Shown here piece by piece: positions 55,935 through 63,843 of a stretch of 64,000 nt of DNA; position 1 is the first letter of the stretch; each line of letters starts with the position of its first letter. Where the stretch lies: the NCBI RefSeq assembly GCF_900044055.2, contig NZ_FCOX02000016.1, positions 1 to 64,000 of the forward strand, in the 5' to 3' direction. Source of the DNA: Caballeronia calidae. GTDB taxonomy: Bacteria > Pseudomonadota > Gammaproteobacteria > Burkholderiales > Burkholderiaceae. The notes below the pieces were generated by a model, which was not told where the DNA came from, searched no databases, and saw only the letters and a program-made list of their open reading frames with translations. The position numbers were made by a program, and so were the translations under genes.

Positions 55935-55965
55935 GCGAGCCCGGTTCGCTGGGAACCGGGCTCGC
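55935..55965. terminator. Strong hairpin after the small secreted-protein gene
   Basis: Perfect 13-bp arms GCGAGCCCGGTTC and GAACCGGGCTCGC around a 5-nt loop. There is no real T-run, so it may act as a weak terminator or mRNA 3' end between the helicase and the 86-residue secreted protein. Confidence 0.55.
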
Positions 55966-55985
55966 AGGGCTGCAAGAGCGCGGGC

Positions 55986-56246
55986 TTACTGCGCCTTCTT
56001 CGCGTTCTTCAGCTTCGCGTCGGCGGCGGCTTCGTTGGCTTCGGATTGCGACTCGGTCTTCACCTTGTCGGCCTTGGCCTGCGCGACGGCCGCGTCCTTG
56101 TCGGCTTCGGCCTGCTTCTTCGCGGCCTTCTTGTCGGCGTGCGTCATCGGCGCGTCGCTCGTCGTTTGCGCGAACGATGCCGCGCTCACGCTCGCGAACG
56201 TCCCCGCGACCAGCGCGGCCAGCAGTGCATTGGTTTTTCTATTCAT
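55986..56246 (-). CDS. Secreted Lys/Ala-rich small protein A
   Basis: An 86-residue exported protein. The signal peptide (LLAALVAGTFASVSAASFAQ) is cleaved near residue 27; the mature part is almost all Ala, Lys, Asp and Glu (MTHADKKAAKKQAEADKDAA, then AQAKADKVKTESQS), likely one long charged helix. A strong ribosome-binding site (GGGAGGAC) precedes the ATG. The next gene upstream codes a similar protein. No family recognised; a periplasmic, cell-wall or polyanion-binding role is possible. Confidence 0.75.
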   Translation of the reverse strand: MNRKTNALLAALVAGTFASVSAASFAQTTSDAPMTHADKKAAKKQAEADKDAAVAQAKADKVKTESQSEANEAAADAKLKNAKKAQ

Positions 56247-56308
56247 GATGTCCTCCCTCTTTTTCTCGATGCCGCGAGACCGTCAACCGGCCTCGCGGCG
56301 CTTCACGC

Positions 56309-56791
56309 TCAGTGCTGCAGGCCGGTGTCCTTCGGCGTGCCCGGCTCCGTCGCGTTCAGTTCTGCCTTGGCGGCATCCTTGTCCGCCTTGCGGTTGATCT
56401 TCGCGTTCTTCAGCTCTTCCTTGTATTGCGCCTTCGCCTGCTGGTTCTGCGCCTTCAGCTCGGCCTTCGATGCCTTCTTCGACGCGCTGTATTCGGCGTT
56501 CGCCTCCGCGTTCGCATTGCGGCGCTGGACGAGCGGATCGGTCGGCGCGGGCGCGACGACGTTTTGCTGCGGCGGCGTCACCGGCTGCTGCGCCTGCGTG
56601 GGCATCTGGCCTTGCTGCCCCGGCGCGGCGGCGCCCGGCGCGGCCTGCATCGGCTGCATGGTCTGGGGCTGCATGGTCTGGGGCTGCATCGGCTGCACCG
56701 GCGCGGACTGCGTCGTGGTTTGCGCGTAGGCGCCCGAAGCGGCGAGCGTGGCGATGGCGGAACCGATCAAAAGGATTCGTGCGCGAGTCAT
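56309..56791 (-). CDS. Secreted Lys/Ala-rich protein B with Met/Gln/Pro repeats
   Basis: A 160-residue exported protein related in plan to its neighbour. Signal peptide (IGSAIATLAASGAYAQ), then a Gln/Pro/Met-rich linker with MQPQTMQPQTMQPMQ, then a Lys/Ala-rich helical tail (SKKASKAELKAQNQQAKAQY, then KADKDAAKAELNA). The likeness of the two C-terminal parts (KKA, KADKDAA) suggests tandem duplication. Met-rich repeats could bind metal, but that is a guess. Confidence 0.72.
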   Translation of the reverse strand: MTRARILLIGSAIATLAASGAYAQTTTQSAPVQPMQPQTMQPQTMQPMQAAPGAAAPGQQGQMPTQAQQPVTPPQQNVVAPAPTDPLVQRRNANAEANAEYSASKKASKAELKAQNQQAKAQYKEELKNAKINRKADKDAAKAELNATEPGTPKDTGLQH

Positions 56792-57111
56792 GAGTTAGTC
56801 CTCTCTTTAGTTGGCGTCGGCGGCGCTCTTGCGACAGTGAACCGAGCGGTCCGCGCGACTTTTGTCGATTGGAAAAAGATGACCGAAGCTGCATCGATCA
56901 CAACGTCGGACCAGCCGTCGATCGGGCGAGTTCGCGAAAACCAGTCATTGTTACCGACGGTTTCATCTGGCTACATTTGCCAACGCGCTCGCTTGCGTTC
57001 CGATTACCGGTCTTTCGGGCAAACAGCACGGCCCGTGCCCGGCGCGGCGGCGCGCAAGCGGCGGTGGTTTATGATTGAGGCCTTTTCCCGCTTTCCCGCT
57101 TCGCCCGTCCC
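56792..57111. promoter_or_regulatory. Divergent intergenic region
   Basis: 320 bp between the secreted-protein genes (leftward) and the S4 gene (rightward). TATGAT at 57070-57075 may be the -10 box of the S4 gene. I see no coding sequence, repeat or terminator. Confidence 0.4.
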
Positions 57112-57333
57112 ATGCCGCCACTCAAATTCACCCTCACGGGCGACTTCATCGAACTTCACAATCTGCTCAAGCTGATGGGCCTCGCGGACAGCGGCGGCTC
57201 GGCGAAGGCGCGCGTCGCGATGGGCGATGTCACCGTCGACGGGCAAGTCGAGACGCGCAAGACCTGCAAGATCCGCGCGGGTCAGAAGGTGAAGCTCGAC
57301 GGCCAGACGATCCACGTGCGCGCGCCCGACTAG
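57112..57333 (+). CDS. S4-domain RNA-binding protein (YbcJ-like)
   Basis: A 73-residue protein that is little more than one S4 RNA-binding fold: FIELHNLLKLMGLADSGGSA followed by KARVAMGDVTVDGQVETRKT. It fits the YbcJ family, small stand-alone S4 proteins thought to bind structured RNA. The target is unknown. It is alone in its unit; the next gene codes a MATE exporter. Confidence 0.88.
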   Translation: MPPLKFTLTGDFIELHNLLKLMGLADSGGSAKARVAMGDVTVDGQVETRKTCKIRAGQKVKLDGQTIHVRAPD

Positions 57334-57520
57334 TGCGTCCCGAACGCCCCGCGCGGTTCGGAATAACGCTCATAAGAGAACGCGTCATCGACACGCCGCG
57401 CGCGACGCAATAAGCTAGTCGTCTTTCGTTCTGGTTTCAGCGCCGGGTTTTCAGCGTCGGTTCTCCGTCAGCGCGTGTTGCGCATCGCGCTCCGCTTTTC
57501 GCCCCCTCGCGTTCCAGTCC

Positions 57521-57548
57521 GGCCGTGCACGTGCGCGGCCTTTTGTTT
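57521..57548 (+). terminator. Terminator-like hairpin just before the MATE gene
   Basis: GGCCGTGC and GCGCGGCC arms (one G-T pair) with loop ACGT, then TTTTGTTT. It could end the S4 transcript 190 bp downstream of its stop codon, or act as an attenuator in the leader of the MATE gene, whose ATG is 15 bp further on. Confidence 0.55.
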
Positions 57549-57562
57549 CGACCCGATCGATC

Positions 57563-59011
57563 ATGCAACCGCCAGCCACGCGCGCCGCCCGCGCGCATCA
57601 AGGACCGCCGAGCCTCTCGCGTCACGCCGTCGACACGGCGCGCCTCGCCGCGCCGCTCGCCATCGCGCAGCTTTCGCAGATGGCGATGGGCGTCACCGAC
57701 ACCATCCTGCTCGGCTCGCTCGGCCCCGACGCGCTCGCCGCGGGCGGCCTCGGCGCGAACCTCTTCTTCGTCGTGGTGACGCTGCTTCAAGGCGTGCTGA
57801 CGTCGGTGTCCGTGTCGGTCGCGCATGCGCGCGGCGCGAACGCCGATGAGCGTGTCCCGAGCATCTACTGGACGGGGTTCGTGCTGTCCTTGCTGCTCGC
57901 CGTGCCCGCCTTCGTGCTGCTGAGCTACGCCGAACCGATCCTGCTCGCGTTTCACGAGCCGGCGACGCTCGCTAAAAACGTCGGCGAATATTGCGCGGTG
58001 CTGCGCTGGGGCACGCCCGGCAGTCTCATCGGCGTCGGGATGATGCGCGCGTTCCTGCCCGCGATCGGCGCGGCGCGGCGGCTCTTGTGGATCTCGATCG
58101 GCGGCGTGTTCGTCAACGGCTTTCTCAACTACGGGCTGATCCACGGCGCCTACGGCCTGCCGCGCGAAGGCTTTCTCGGCTCGGCGGCGGCGACCACGAT
58201 CACCGTGTGGGGCATCGCGATCGCGCTCGTCGCGGTGCTGCATCTGCGGCCGCGCTACAGGCATTTCGTCGTGCGCGCGCGCCCGCGCCTGCCGCTGATG
58301 GGCGAGCTCTTCGGCATCGGCTGGCCGGTCGCGATCACCTACGGCGTCGAATCGACGCTCTTTCTCGCCACCGGCATGATGGTCGGCCTCCTCGGCGAAG
58401 CGCCGCTCGCCGCGCATCAGATCGCGCTCAACGTCGCGTCGGTCGCATTCATGGTGCCGCTCGCGATCGGCCAGGCGGCGAACGTGCGCGTCGGCTACTG
58501 GGTCGGCGCGGGCGTGCCCGTCGCGGCGCGCCATGCGGGCTTCGTCGCGCTGGCGCTGGGCGTCGGCTTCATGATGTGCTCGGGGCTCGTGCTGATCACC
58601 GTGCCGCACGCGATCGTCGGCCTGTATCTGAATCTCGACGATCCCGCCAACGCGCATACCGTCGCGCTCGCGGCGTCGCTGCTCGGCGTCGCGGCGGTGT
58701 TCCAGATCGTCGACGGCATGCAGACGGTCGGCTCCGGCTGCCTGCGCGGCCTGAAGGACACGCGCATCCCGATGCTCGCCGCCGCGTTCGGCTATTGGGG
58801 CGTCGGCTTTCCGACGGGCTACGTGCTCGCGTTCCATTTCGAGCTCGGCGCAAAGGGCCTGTGGTGGGGTCTCGCCGCCGGACTCGCGAGCGTCGCCGTG
58901 CTGATGACATTGCGGTTTCATCGCATCAGCCGGAAGTTCATCGAAACGGGCGTCGCGCCCCGACCCGACGACGCCAAGGCCGCGAGCGCCGCGCCGCACG
59001 GCCACGTCTGA
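57563..59011 (+). CDS. MATE-family efflux transporter
   Basis: A 482-residue multidrug and toxin extrusion protein with 12 membrane helices in two halves (each starting near LAAPLAIAQLSQMAMGVTDT and LFGIGWPVAITYGVESTLFL). It is NorM-like and would export cationic compounds using a Na+ or H+ gradient. No SD-like sequence precedes ATG 57563; a terminator-like hairpin lies there instead, suggesting control in the leader. Confidence 0.93.
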   Translation: MQPPATRAARAHQGPPSLSRHAVDTARLAAPLAIAQLSQMAMGVTDTILLGSLGPDALAAGGLGANLFFVVVTLLQGVLTSVSVSVAHARGANADERVPSIYWTGFVLSLLLAVPAFVLLSYAEPILLAFHEPATLAKNVGEYCAVLRWGTPGSLIGVGMMRAFLPAIGAARRLLWISIGGVFVNGFLNYGLIHGAYGLPREGFLGSAAATTITVWGIAIALVAVLHLRPRYRHFVVRARPRLPLMGELFGIGWPVAITYGVESTLFLATGMMVGLLGEAPLAAHQIALNVASVAFMVPLAIGQAANVRVGYWVGAGVPVAARHAGFVALALGVGFMMCSGLVLITVPHAIVGLYLNLDDPANAHTVALAASLLGVAAVFQIVDGMQTVGSGCLRGLKDTRIPMLAAAFGYWGVGFPTGYVLAFHFELGAKGLWWGLAAGLASVAVLMTLRFHRISRKFIETGVAPRPDDAKAASAAPHGHV

Positions 59012-59067
59012 TGCGCGCGTGATATGCACCCGACGCCCGCGCCGATTTGCATAGCACGAATGCTTGG

Positions 59068-59096
59068 TTGGTCCGCGCGGCGCGCATTGCTACGAT
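59068..59096 (+). promoter_or_regulatory. Promoter of the candidate small RNA
   Basis: TTGGTC (59068-59073), exactly 17 bp, then TACGAT (59091-59096). It matches the consensus at four of six and five of six bases, and lies about 8 bp before the first paired base of the RNA. Confidence 0.65.
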
Positions 59097-59101
59097 GAAC
59101 T

Positions 59102-59167
59102 CGTCTCCTCCTTGAGACATCTGTGACAGGGGTTCTCAGCCCGCTTCAGCCAGCGGGCTTTTTTTCG
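59102..59167 (+). ncRNA. Candidate small RNA with anti-Shine-Dalgarno loop
   Basis: A free-standing transcription unit of about 65 nt in the 326-bp gap between the MATE and phospholipase genes. A sigma-70-like promoter precedes it. The 5' end folds into GTCTC / GAGAC (59103-59107 with 59114-59118), with the loop CTCCTT (59108-59113), the exact complement of AAGGAG. About 19 unpaired bases follow, then a Rho-independent terminator. This plan suits an RNA that binds ribosome-binding sites and blocks translation. There is no reading frame. Anti-SD small RNAs are known in Burkholderia; I cannot say if this is one of them. Confidence 0.68.
59138..59167 (+). terminator. Rho-independent terminator of the small RNA
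   Basis: AGCCCGCT and AGCGGGCT pair around loop TCAGCC, followed by seven T. It lies 127 bp past the MATE stop codon, so it might also end that transcript. Confidence 0.92.
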
Positions 59168-59229
59168 TCCCTGCTTTTCGTCCGTTCGCTCCGTCACTGT
59201 CCCCTCCTCCGGTCGTTCTTCGATTCCCC

Positions 59230-59235
59230 TAGAAT
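59230..59235 (+). promoter_or_regulatory. Candidate -10 box of the phospholipase D gene
   Basis: TAGAAT, 103 bp before the GTG start, the same hexamer as upstream of earP and moaA. No clear -35. Confidence 0.35.
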
Positions 59236-59337
59236 ATTTTCGAGACGTACGACGCGAGAACGCTTCTTGCTTCGCATCGGATCATCCGCCGAACGTGCCA
59301 GACATGCGAGTCGGAACAACTAGAACGAGGAATCGAA

Positions 59338-61038
59338 GTGTCGGAAAGCCGGGGATGCTTGCAAGCCGCATGGCGTGACGGAAACCGCGAGGACATCGAT
59401 CAGCGCGTCGCGCCGAAACGAAGATTCAGCGCGGCCGTGCGCGATGTGGCCGTCGTCCTGACGATGACGGTGCTCGTCGCCGCCTGCGAGACGCGGCCGC
59501 CCGCGACGGAATTCGATCGCACGACGAGCCACGCGCTGCCCGCGAGCGAAGCCACGCCGCTCTCGACCGCGCTCGCGCCGCTCGAAAGGCAGCATCCGGA
59601 TCAATCCGCCGTGCGCCTGCTGCCGACCGGCACCGATGCGCTCCAGGCCCGCATCGCCCTCGCGCGCGCGGCGACGAAGACGCTCGACATGCAGTACTAC
59701 ATCGCCGAAGAGGACAACACCGGCAAGCTGCTGCTCGGCGCGGCGCTCTATGCGGCGGATCGCGGCGTGCGCGTGCGGATGCTCGTCGACGACCTGAACT
59801 TCAAGGACATCGACCAGATCATGGCGGCGCTCAACACCCACGACAAGATCGAGATCCGCGTGTTCAATCCGTACGGCAGCGCGCGGAGCAGCTTCTCCGA
59901 GCGCACGCAGAACTTCTTCACGAATCTCAGCCACTTCACGCGCCGCATGCACAACAAGGCGATGATCGCGGACAACCAGATCGCGATCATCGGCGGGCGC
60001 AATCTCGGCGACGAATACTTCAGCGCGAGCCCGACGCTGCAGTTCCGCGATCTCGACGCGTTTGCCGCCGGCCCCGTCACGCAGAAGATTTCCGCGAGCT
60101 TCGACGACTATTGGAACAGCGCGCTCGCCTATCCGCTGCGCGCGCTGAACAAGCAGCAGTTCGATCCGTCCGAGCTCGACAAGACCCGCGACGATCTGCG
60201 CGCGCATTGGCGCCAGCAGGCCGATCCGCTGAACGCGAAGCCGCTCAACGCGACGCCGCTCGCGCAGCAGATCGCGCGCGATGAAATGGGCCTCGTGTGG
60301 GCGCCGACGGAGTTCCAGGTCGATGCGCCGTCGAAGATCGAGCATCCGAGCGACGCCTACAAAAGCCCGCCGATGCAACGCCTCGTCAGTCTGCTGAAGG
60401 ATGCGCAGAGCGAGTTCCTGATCCTGTCGCCGTACTTCGTGCCGCACGACGCGGGCGTGAAGGCGCTCGGGGACTTGACGAAGCGCGGCGTGCGCGTCGC
60501 GGTGCTGACGAACTCGCTCGCCGCCACCGACGCCGTCGCGGTGCAGGCGGGCTACGCGCCGTATCGCATTCCGCTGTTGCAGCGCGGCGTCGAACTGTAC
60601 GAATTCAAGCCGGTTCAGATCGAAGGCGAAGGCAGTCCGCGCGCGGGTCTGTTCGGCTCGCGATCGCGCGCGAGTCTTCATGCGAAGGCCTATGTGATCG
60701 ATCGGAGTATCCTCGTGATCGGATCCATGAATCTCGATCCTCGCTCGGCGAAACTGAACACCGAGCTCGCGCTCGTGATCCACAGCAAGCCGATCGCCGA
60801 CGAAGCCGCGAAACTCTTCGCCAACGGCATCGCGCCGAAAGTGAGCTGGCAGGTGCAGCTGGCGAGCGCGGCGGTCACCGCGGAACTGCGGCACACGGGC
60901 TCGCCGCAGTCGGGCCTCGTCTGGACCACCGAGGAAAACGGCAGCATCGTCTCCTACAATTTCGATCCCGAGGCCGGTTTTTATCGAAACGTGATGACGG
61001 GCCTCTTCATGCTTCTGCCCGTCGACAAGCAGCTCTGA
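59338..61038 (+). CDS. Phospholipase D-family lipoprotein (ClsC-like)
   Basis: A 566-residue PLD-superfamily protein with two HKD motifs: HNKAMIADNQIAIIGGRNLG (near 205) and HAKAYVIDRSILVIGSMNLD (near 445). It resembles ClsC, which makes cardiolipin from phosphatidylethanolamine and phosphatidylglycerol. The N-terminus has a long charged start, then a hydrophobic stretch ending LVAAC, a lipobox with Cys near residue 50, so it is probably a lipoprotein with an unusually long n-region. The start is a GTG with a GAGG site; an internal start nearer the lipobox is possible but no ATG suits. fumC follows by 27 bp. Confidence 0.87.
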   Translation: MSESRGCLQAAWRDGNREDIDQRVAPKRRFSAAVRDVAVVLTMTVLVAACETRPPATEFDRTTSHALPASEATPLSTALAPLERQHPDQSAVRLLPTGTDALQARIALARAATKTLDMQYYIAEEDNTGKLLLGAALYAADRGVRVRMLVDDLNFKDIDQIMAALNTHDKIEIRVFNPYGSARSSFSERTQNFFTNLSHFTRRMHNKAMIADNQIAIIGGRNLGDEYFSASPTLQFRDLDAFAAGPVTQKISASFDDYWNSALAYPLRALNKQQFDPSELDKTRDDLRAHWRQQADPLNAKPLNATPLAQQIARDEMGLVWAPTEFQVDAPSKIEHPSDAYKSPPMQRLVSLLKDAQSEFLILSPYFVPHDAGVKALGDLTKRGVRVAVLTNSLAATDAVAVQAGYAPYRIPLLQRGVELYEFKPVQIEGEGSPRAGLFGSRSRASLHAKAYVIDRSILVIGSMNLDPRSAKLNTELALVIHSKPIADEAAKLFANGIAPKVSWQVQLASAAVTAELRHTGSPQSGLVWTTEENGSIVSYNFDPEAGFYRNVMTGLFMLLPVDKQL

Positions 61039-61065
61039 TCCAACTTCGTAAGGGGACTTCAGGCC

Positions 61066-62472
61066 ATGACACAGAACGCGAAGGGCGACGTACGGATGGA
61101 GAAGGACACGTTCGGCGAGATCGCCGTGCCGAACGGCAAGCTCTGGGGCGCGCAAACGCAGCGTTCGCTGCAAAACTTCAAGATTTCGACGGAAAAGCAG
61201 TCGCCTGAACTGATCACGGCGCTCGCGGTCATCAAGCACGCGGCCGCCGAGGTGAACGAAGGGCTGAAGGTGCTCGATTCGAAGAAGGCCAAGGCGATCA
61301 TGCAGGCGGCCGAGGAAATCATCGACGGCAAGCATCCGGATGAATTCCCGCTCGCCGTGTGGCAGACCGGCTCGGGCACGCAGACCAACATGAACCTGAA
61401 CGAGGTGATCGCGAACCGCGCGAGCGAGATCATGGGCGGTCAGCGCGGCGAAGAACGCCTCGTGCATCCGAACGACGACGTGAACCGCGGACAATCGTCG
61501 AACGACGTGTTTCCGACGGCCATGCACGTTGCGGTCGCGTATGCGATCGTCAAGCATCTGGTGCCGTCGCTGAAGACGCTGCGCGACACGCTCGACAAAA
61601 AGGCGAAGGCCTTCGACACGATCGTGAAGATCGGCCGCACGCATCTGCAGGACGCGACGCCGCTCACGCTCGGGCAGGAGTTTTCAGGCTATGTCGCGCA
61701 GCTCGATCAGGGCATCCGGCACGTGGAGGCTTCGCTGCCGCATCTGTATCAGCTCGCGCAGGGCGGCACGGCGGTTGGCACCGGGCTGAACGCGCATCCG
61801 GATTTCGCGGCGAAGGTCGCGGCGGCGATCGGCAAGCTCACCGGCCTGCCTTTCGAGACCGCGCCGAACAAGTTCGAAGTGATGGCCGCCGCCGATGCGC
61901 TCGTCGCCGCGCACGGCGCGCTGAAGACGGTCGCGGCGGGCATGATGAAGATCGCGAACGATATCCGCTGGCTCGCGAGCGGACCGCGCTGCGGGCTCGG
62001 CGAACTGTCGATTCCGGAGAACGAGCCGGGCAGCTCGATCATGCCGGGCAAAGTCAATCCGACGCAATCCGAAGCCGTCACGATGCTCTGCTGCCAGGTC
62101 TTCGGCAACGACGTCGCGGTGAACTTCGGCGGCGCGAGCGGCAACTTCGAGCTGAACGTCTTCCGGCCGATGATCGCGCATAACGTGCTGCAGTCGATCC
62201 GCCTGCTCGCGGACGGTGCGCTGAGCTTCAACGACAACTGCGCGGTGGGTATCGAGCCGAACGAGAAGCGCATCGACAGCCTGCTCAACGAATCGCTGAT
62301 GCTCGTGACGGCGCTGAATCCGCATATCGGCTATGACAAGGCCGCGCAGATCGCGAAGAAGGCGCACAAGGAAGGCACGACGCTGAAGGCATCGGCGCTG
62401 GCGCTCGGTCATGTGACCGAGCAGCAGTTCGATGAGTGGGTCAAGCCGGGGGATATGGTCGGCAAGAAGTAA
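61066..62472 (+). CDS. fumC: Class II fumarate hydratase
   Basis: Converts fumarate to L-malate in the citric acid cycle; an oxygen-stable, iron-free homotetramer. The signature [15 protein letters not shown] (near 325) carries the loop with the catalytic Ser; [10 protein letters not shown] (near 105) and the catalytic His in [11 protein letters not shown] (near 195) are seen. It has 468 residues. The ATG at 61066 gives a 10-residue head before MEKDTFGEI, similar in length to E. coli FumC. Confidence 0.98.
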   Translation: MTQNAKGDVRMEKDTFGEIAVPNGKLWGAQTQRSLQNFKISTEKQSPELITALAVIKHAAAEVNEGLKVLDSKKAKAIMQAAEEIIDGKHPDEFPLAVWQTGSGTQTNMNLNEVIANRASEIMGGQRGEERLVHPNDDVNRGQSSNDVFPTAMHVAVAYAIVKHLVPSLKTLRDTLDKKAKAFDTIVKIGRTHLQDATPLTLGQEFSGYVAQLDQGIRHVEASLPHLYQLAQGGTAVGTGLNAHPDFAAKVAAAIGKLTGLPFETAPNKFEVMAAADALVAAHGALKTVAAGMMKIANDIRWLASGPRCGLGELSIPENEPGSSIMPGKVNPTQSEAVTMLCCQVFGNDVAVNFGGASGNFELNVFRPMIAHNVLQSIRLLADGALSFNDNCAVGIEPNEKRIDSLLNESLMLVTALNPHIGYDKAAQIAKKAHKEGTTLKASALALGHVTEQQFDEWVKPGDMVGKK

Positions 62473-62508
62473 GCTTCATGCCGCTGTTCGGAATCCGGTT
62501 CAACAGTC

Positions 62509-62533
62509 GGGAGGTCTCACGCGGAGACCTCCC
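62509..62533. terminator. Hairpin between convergent fumC and vapC
   Basis: Perfect 10-bp arms GGGAGGTCTC and GAGACCTCCC with loop ACGCG. It spans the vapC stop codon and lies 37 bp after fumC. No T-run, so it may act as a shared 3' end rather than a classical terminator. Confidence 0.55.
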
Positions 62534-62945
62534 ACGGATTGATCACGCTGACGCCGCGGGGAGCGAAGTCGGCCACGTTCCGCGTGACGACCGTCATACC
62601 GTGGACGAGAGCCGTGGCAGCGATATACGCGTCCCGTTCAGGACGCGGATCCGGAACATGCAACCTGGCGCAACGCTGCGCCACGCTTGAATCGAGCGGC
62701 AAGGTCCGCTCCGCGAATTCAGGAACGACACGGGTGCGCATCCACGTGCGTAGTCGCTCCCCTTGTTCTGTGTCGCGCCGCTCGATGCGCAGGATGCCAA
62801 GCTCGAGTTCGAATAGCGTCACCGCTGAGATGTAGAAACTCGCAGCGTCTTCGCCTGACAGCCAGCGCGTGACGTTCGCATCCGCTCTGCCGTCGCCTGC
62901 CTTGCGTAGTTCGGAAATGACGTTGGTATCGAGCAGGAACATCAT
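62517..62945 (-). CDS. vapC: PIN-domain toxin (VapC family)
   Basis: A 142-residue PIN-domain ribonuclease toxin. The first acidic residue is in FLLDTNVISEL (Asp6), a middle Glu in ISAVTLFELELGIL and the C-terminal Asp in ERDAYIAATALVHGMTVV, with TRNVADF. It is FitB-like in length and start. The ATG overlaps the antitoxin stop by 4 bp, so the antitoxin is translated first. VapC toxins cut tRNA or rRNA; the target here is unknown. A longer open frame from 63203 runs through the antitoxin gene and is not the start. Confidence 0.93.
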   Translation of the reverse strand: MMFLLDTNVISELRKAGDGRADANVTRWLSGEDAASFYISAVTLFELELGILRIERRDTEQGERLRTWMRTRVVPEFAERTLPLDSSVAQRCARLHVPDPRPERDAYIAATALVHGMTVVTRNVADFAPRGVSVINPWEVSA

Positions 62946-63196
62946 TCGAAATCCGCCGCGCGAGGAAGCGCGCGTGAACGCGGAAACCCAAAGTCGGCAT
63001 CGGCGAGACCCGGCATGGAAAGCGCGTCGACGAGGTTTCGCTTTTGCCCCGCAAGGCGCTGATATTCCTCGATGCTCAACAGCACATGAGCCGGCCTGCC
63101 ACGGTCCGTGATGAACACCGGGCCGTCTTTGGTTGCCTTCTTTGCCCGAGTCACATCCTGATTCAGTTCGCGGCTGGATAACGTTGTGATGGTCAT
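62942..63196 (-). CDS. Phd/YefM-type antitoxin
   Basis: An 84-residue antitoxin: the N-terminal Phd/YefM fold (TTLSSRELNQDVTRAKKATK, then PVFITDRGRPAHVLLSIEEY) binds DNA, and the C-terminal part (FGFPRSRALPRAADFE) should neutralise the toxin. The Phd-type antitoxin with a VapC-type toxin is a known mixed pairing. A near-perfect palindrome lies directly upstream and includes the ribosome-binding site. Confidence 0.92.
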   Translation of the reverse strand: MTITTLSSRELNQDVTRAKKATKDGPVFITDRGRPAHVLLSIEEYQRLAGQKRNLVDALSMPGLADADFGFPRSRALPRAADFE

Positions 63197-63203
63197 GATG
63201 CAA

Positions 63204-63243
63204 CTCCTTCTCTATGTAGTGATGTTGCTACATCGAGAAGGAG
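63204..63243. promoter_or_regulatory. Operator palindrome of the toxin-antitoxin pair, overlapping the ribosome-binding site
   Basis: Arms CTCCTTCTCTATGTAG (63204-63219) and CTACATCGAGAAGGAG (63228-63243) pair at 15 of 16 positions around an 8-nt centre. On the minus strand GAGAAGGAG at 63204-63212 is the antitoxin's SD, 8 bp before its ATG, so the same symmetry could work as operator in DNA and, if transcribed whole, as an SD-hiding hairpin in RNA. Confidence 0.8.
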
Positions 63244-63267
63244 TCTGCCAATTGGGTACGATTCCCT

Positions 63268-63789
63268 TCAGACCTTCCCCGCCGCCACTTCCTCCGGCTT
63301 CAGTTCGACGATCGCGTCCAACGCATCCTTCACATCCATCGCGTATTTGGCGAGGCGCTTCTCCTCGTCCGTCTCCGGCACGAAGGACGGCACGGGCGTC
63401 GGCTGGCCTTTTTCATCGACGGCGACGAACACCATCAGACAATCCGTCGTCTGCTGCAGCTCGCCGACTTTCGGATCGCCCGCGTGCACGGAAATGTGGA
63501 TGTGCATGCTGGTGCGCCCCGTCGTCACGACGCGCGCGCGCAATTCCACCAGATTGCCGACGAGAATCGGCCGCCGGAAGCGGATATTGCCGACGCTCAC
63601 CGTCACCGCGTAACGGCCGGACCACATCGCGGCGCACGCGTAGGCGGTTTCGTCGATCCACTTCATCAGCGCGCCGCCGTGCACCTTGCCGCCGAAGTTC
63701 ACCGAGGTCGGCTCGGCGAGAAAGCGGAAGGTGGTTTCGGCGCGGCTCTTCGGGACGGCAGGAATGGGGGATGGGGTCGGCGTATTCAT
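63268..63789 (-). CDS. Acyl-CoA thioesterase, hotdog fold (YciA-like)
   Basis: A 173-residue hotdog-fold thioesterase. The catalytic stretch NFGGKVHGGALMKWIDETAY has the Asp typical of the YciA/BFIT group, followed by GRYAVTVSVGNIRFRRPILVG. It would hydrolyse acyl-CoA esters; chain length is not known. It stands alone between the toxin-antitoxin pair and a small lipoprotein gene. Confidence 0.92.
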   Translation of the reverse strand: MNTPTPSPIPAVPKSRAETTFRFLAEPTSVNFGGKVHGGALMKWIDETAYACAAMWSGRYAVTVSVGNIRFRRPILVGNLVELRARVVTTGRTSMHIHISVHAGDPKVGELQQTTDCLMVFVAVDEKGQPTPVPSFVPETDEEKRLAKYAMDVKDALDAIVELKPEEVAAGKV

Positions 63790-63843
63790 GATGGCGTCAT
63801 CGTTGGAGTCATGTGACGCCGATTATACGAAGCGAAAAAGGCA

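Noticed and set aside
59320-61644. 774-codon open frame antisense to the phospholipase gene and fumC
   Set aside because: Covers two real genes; composition is Arg/His-biased as in other antisense shadows.
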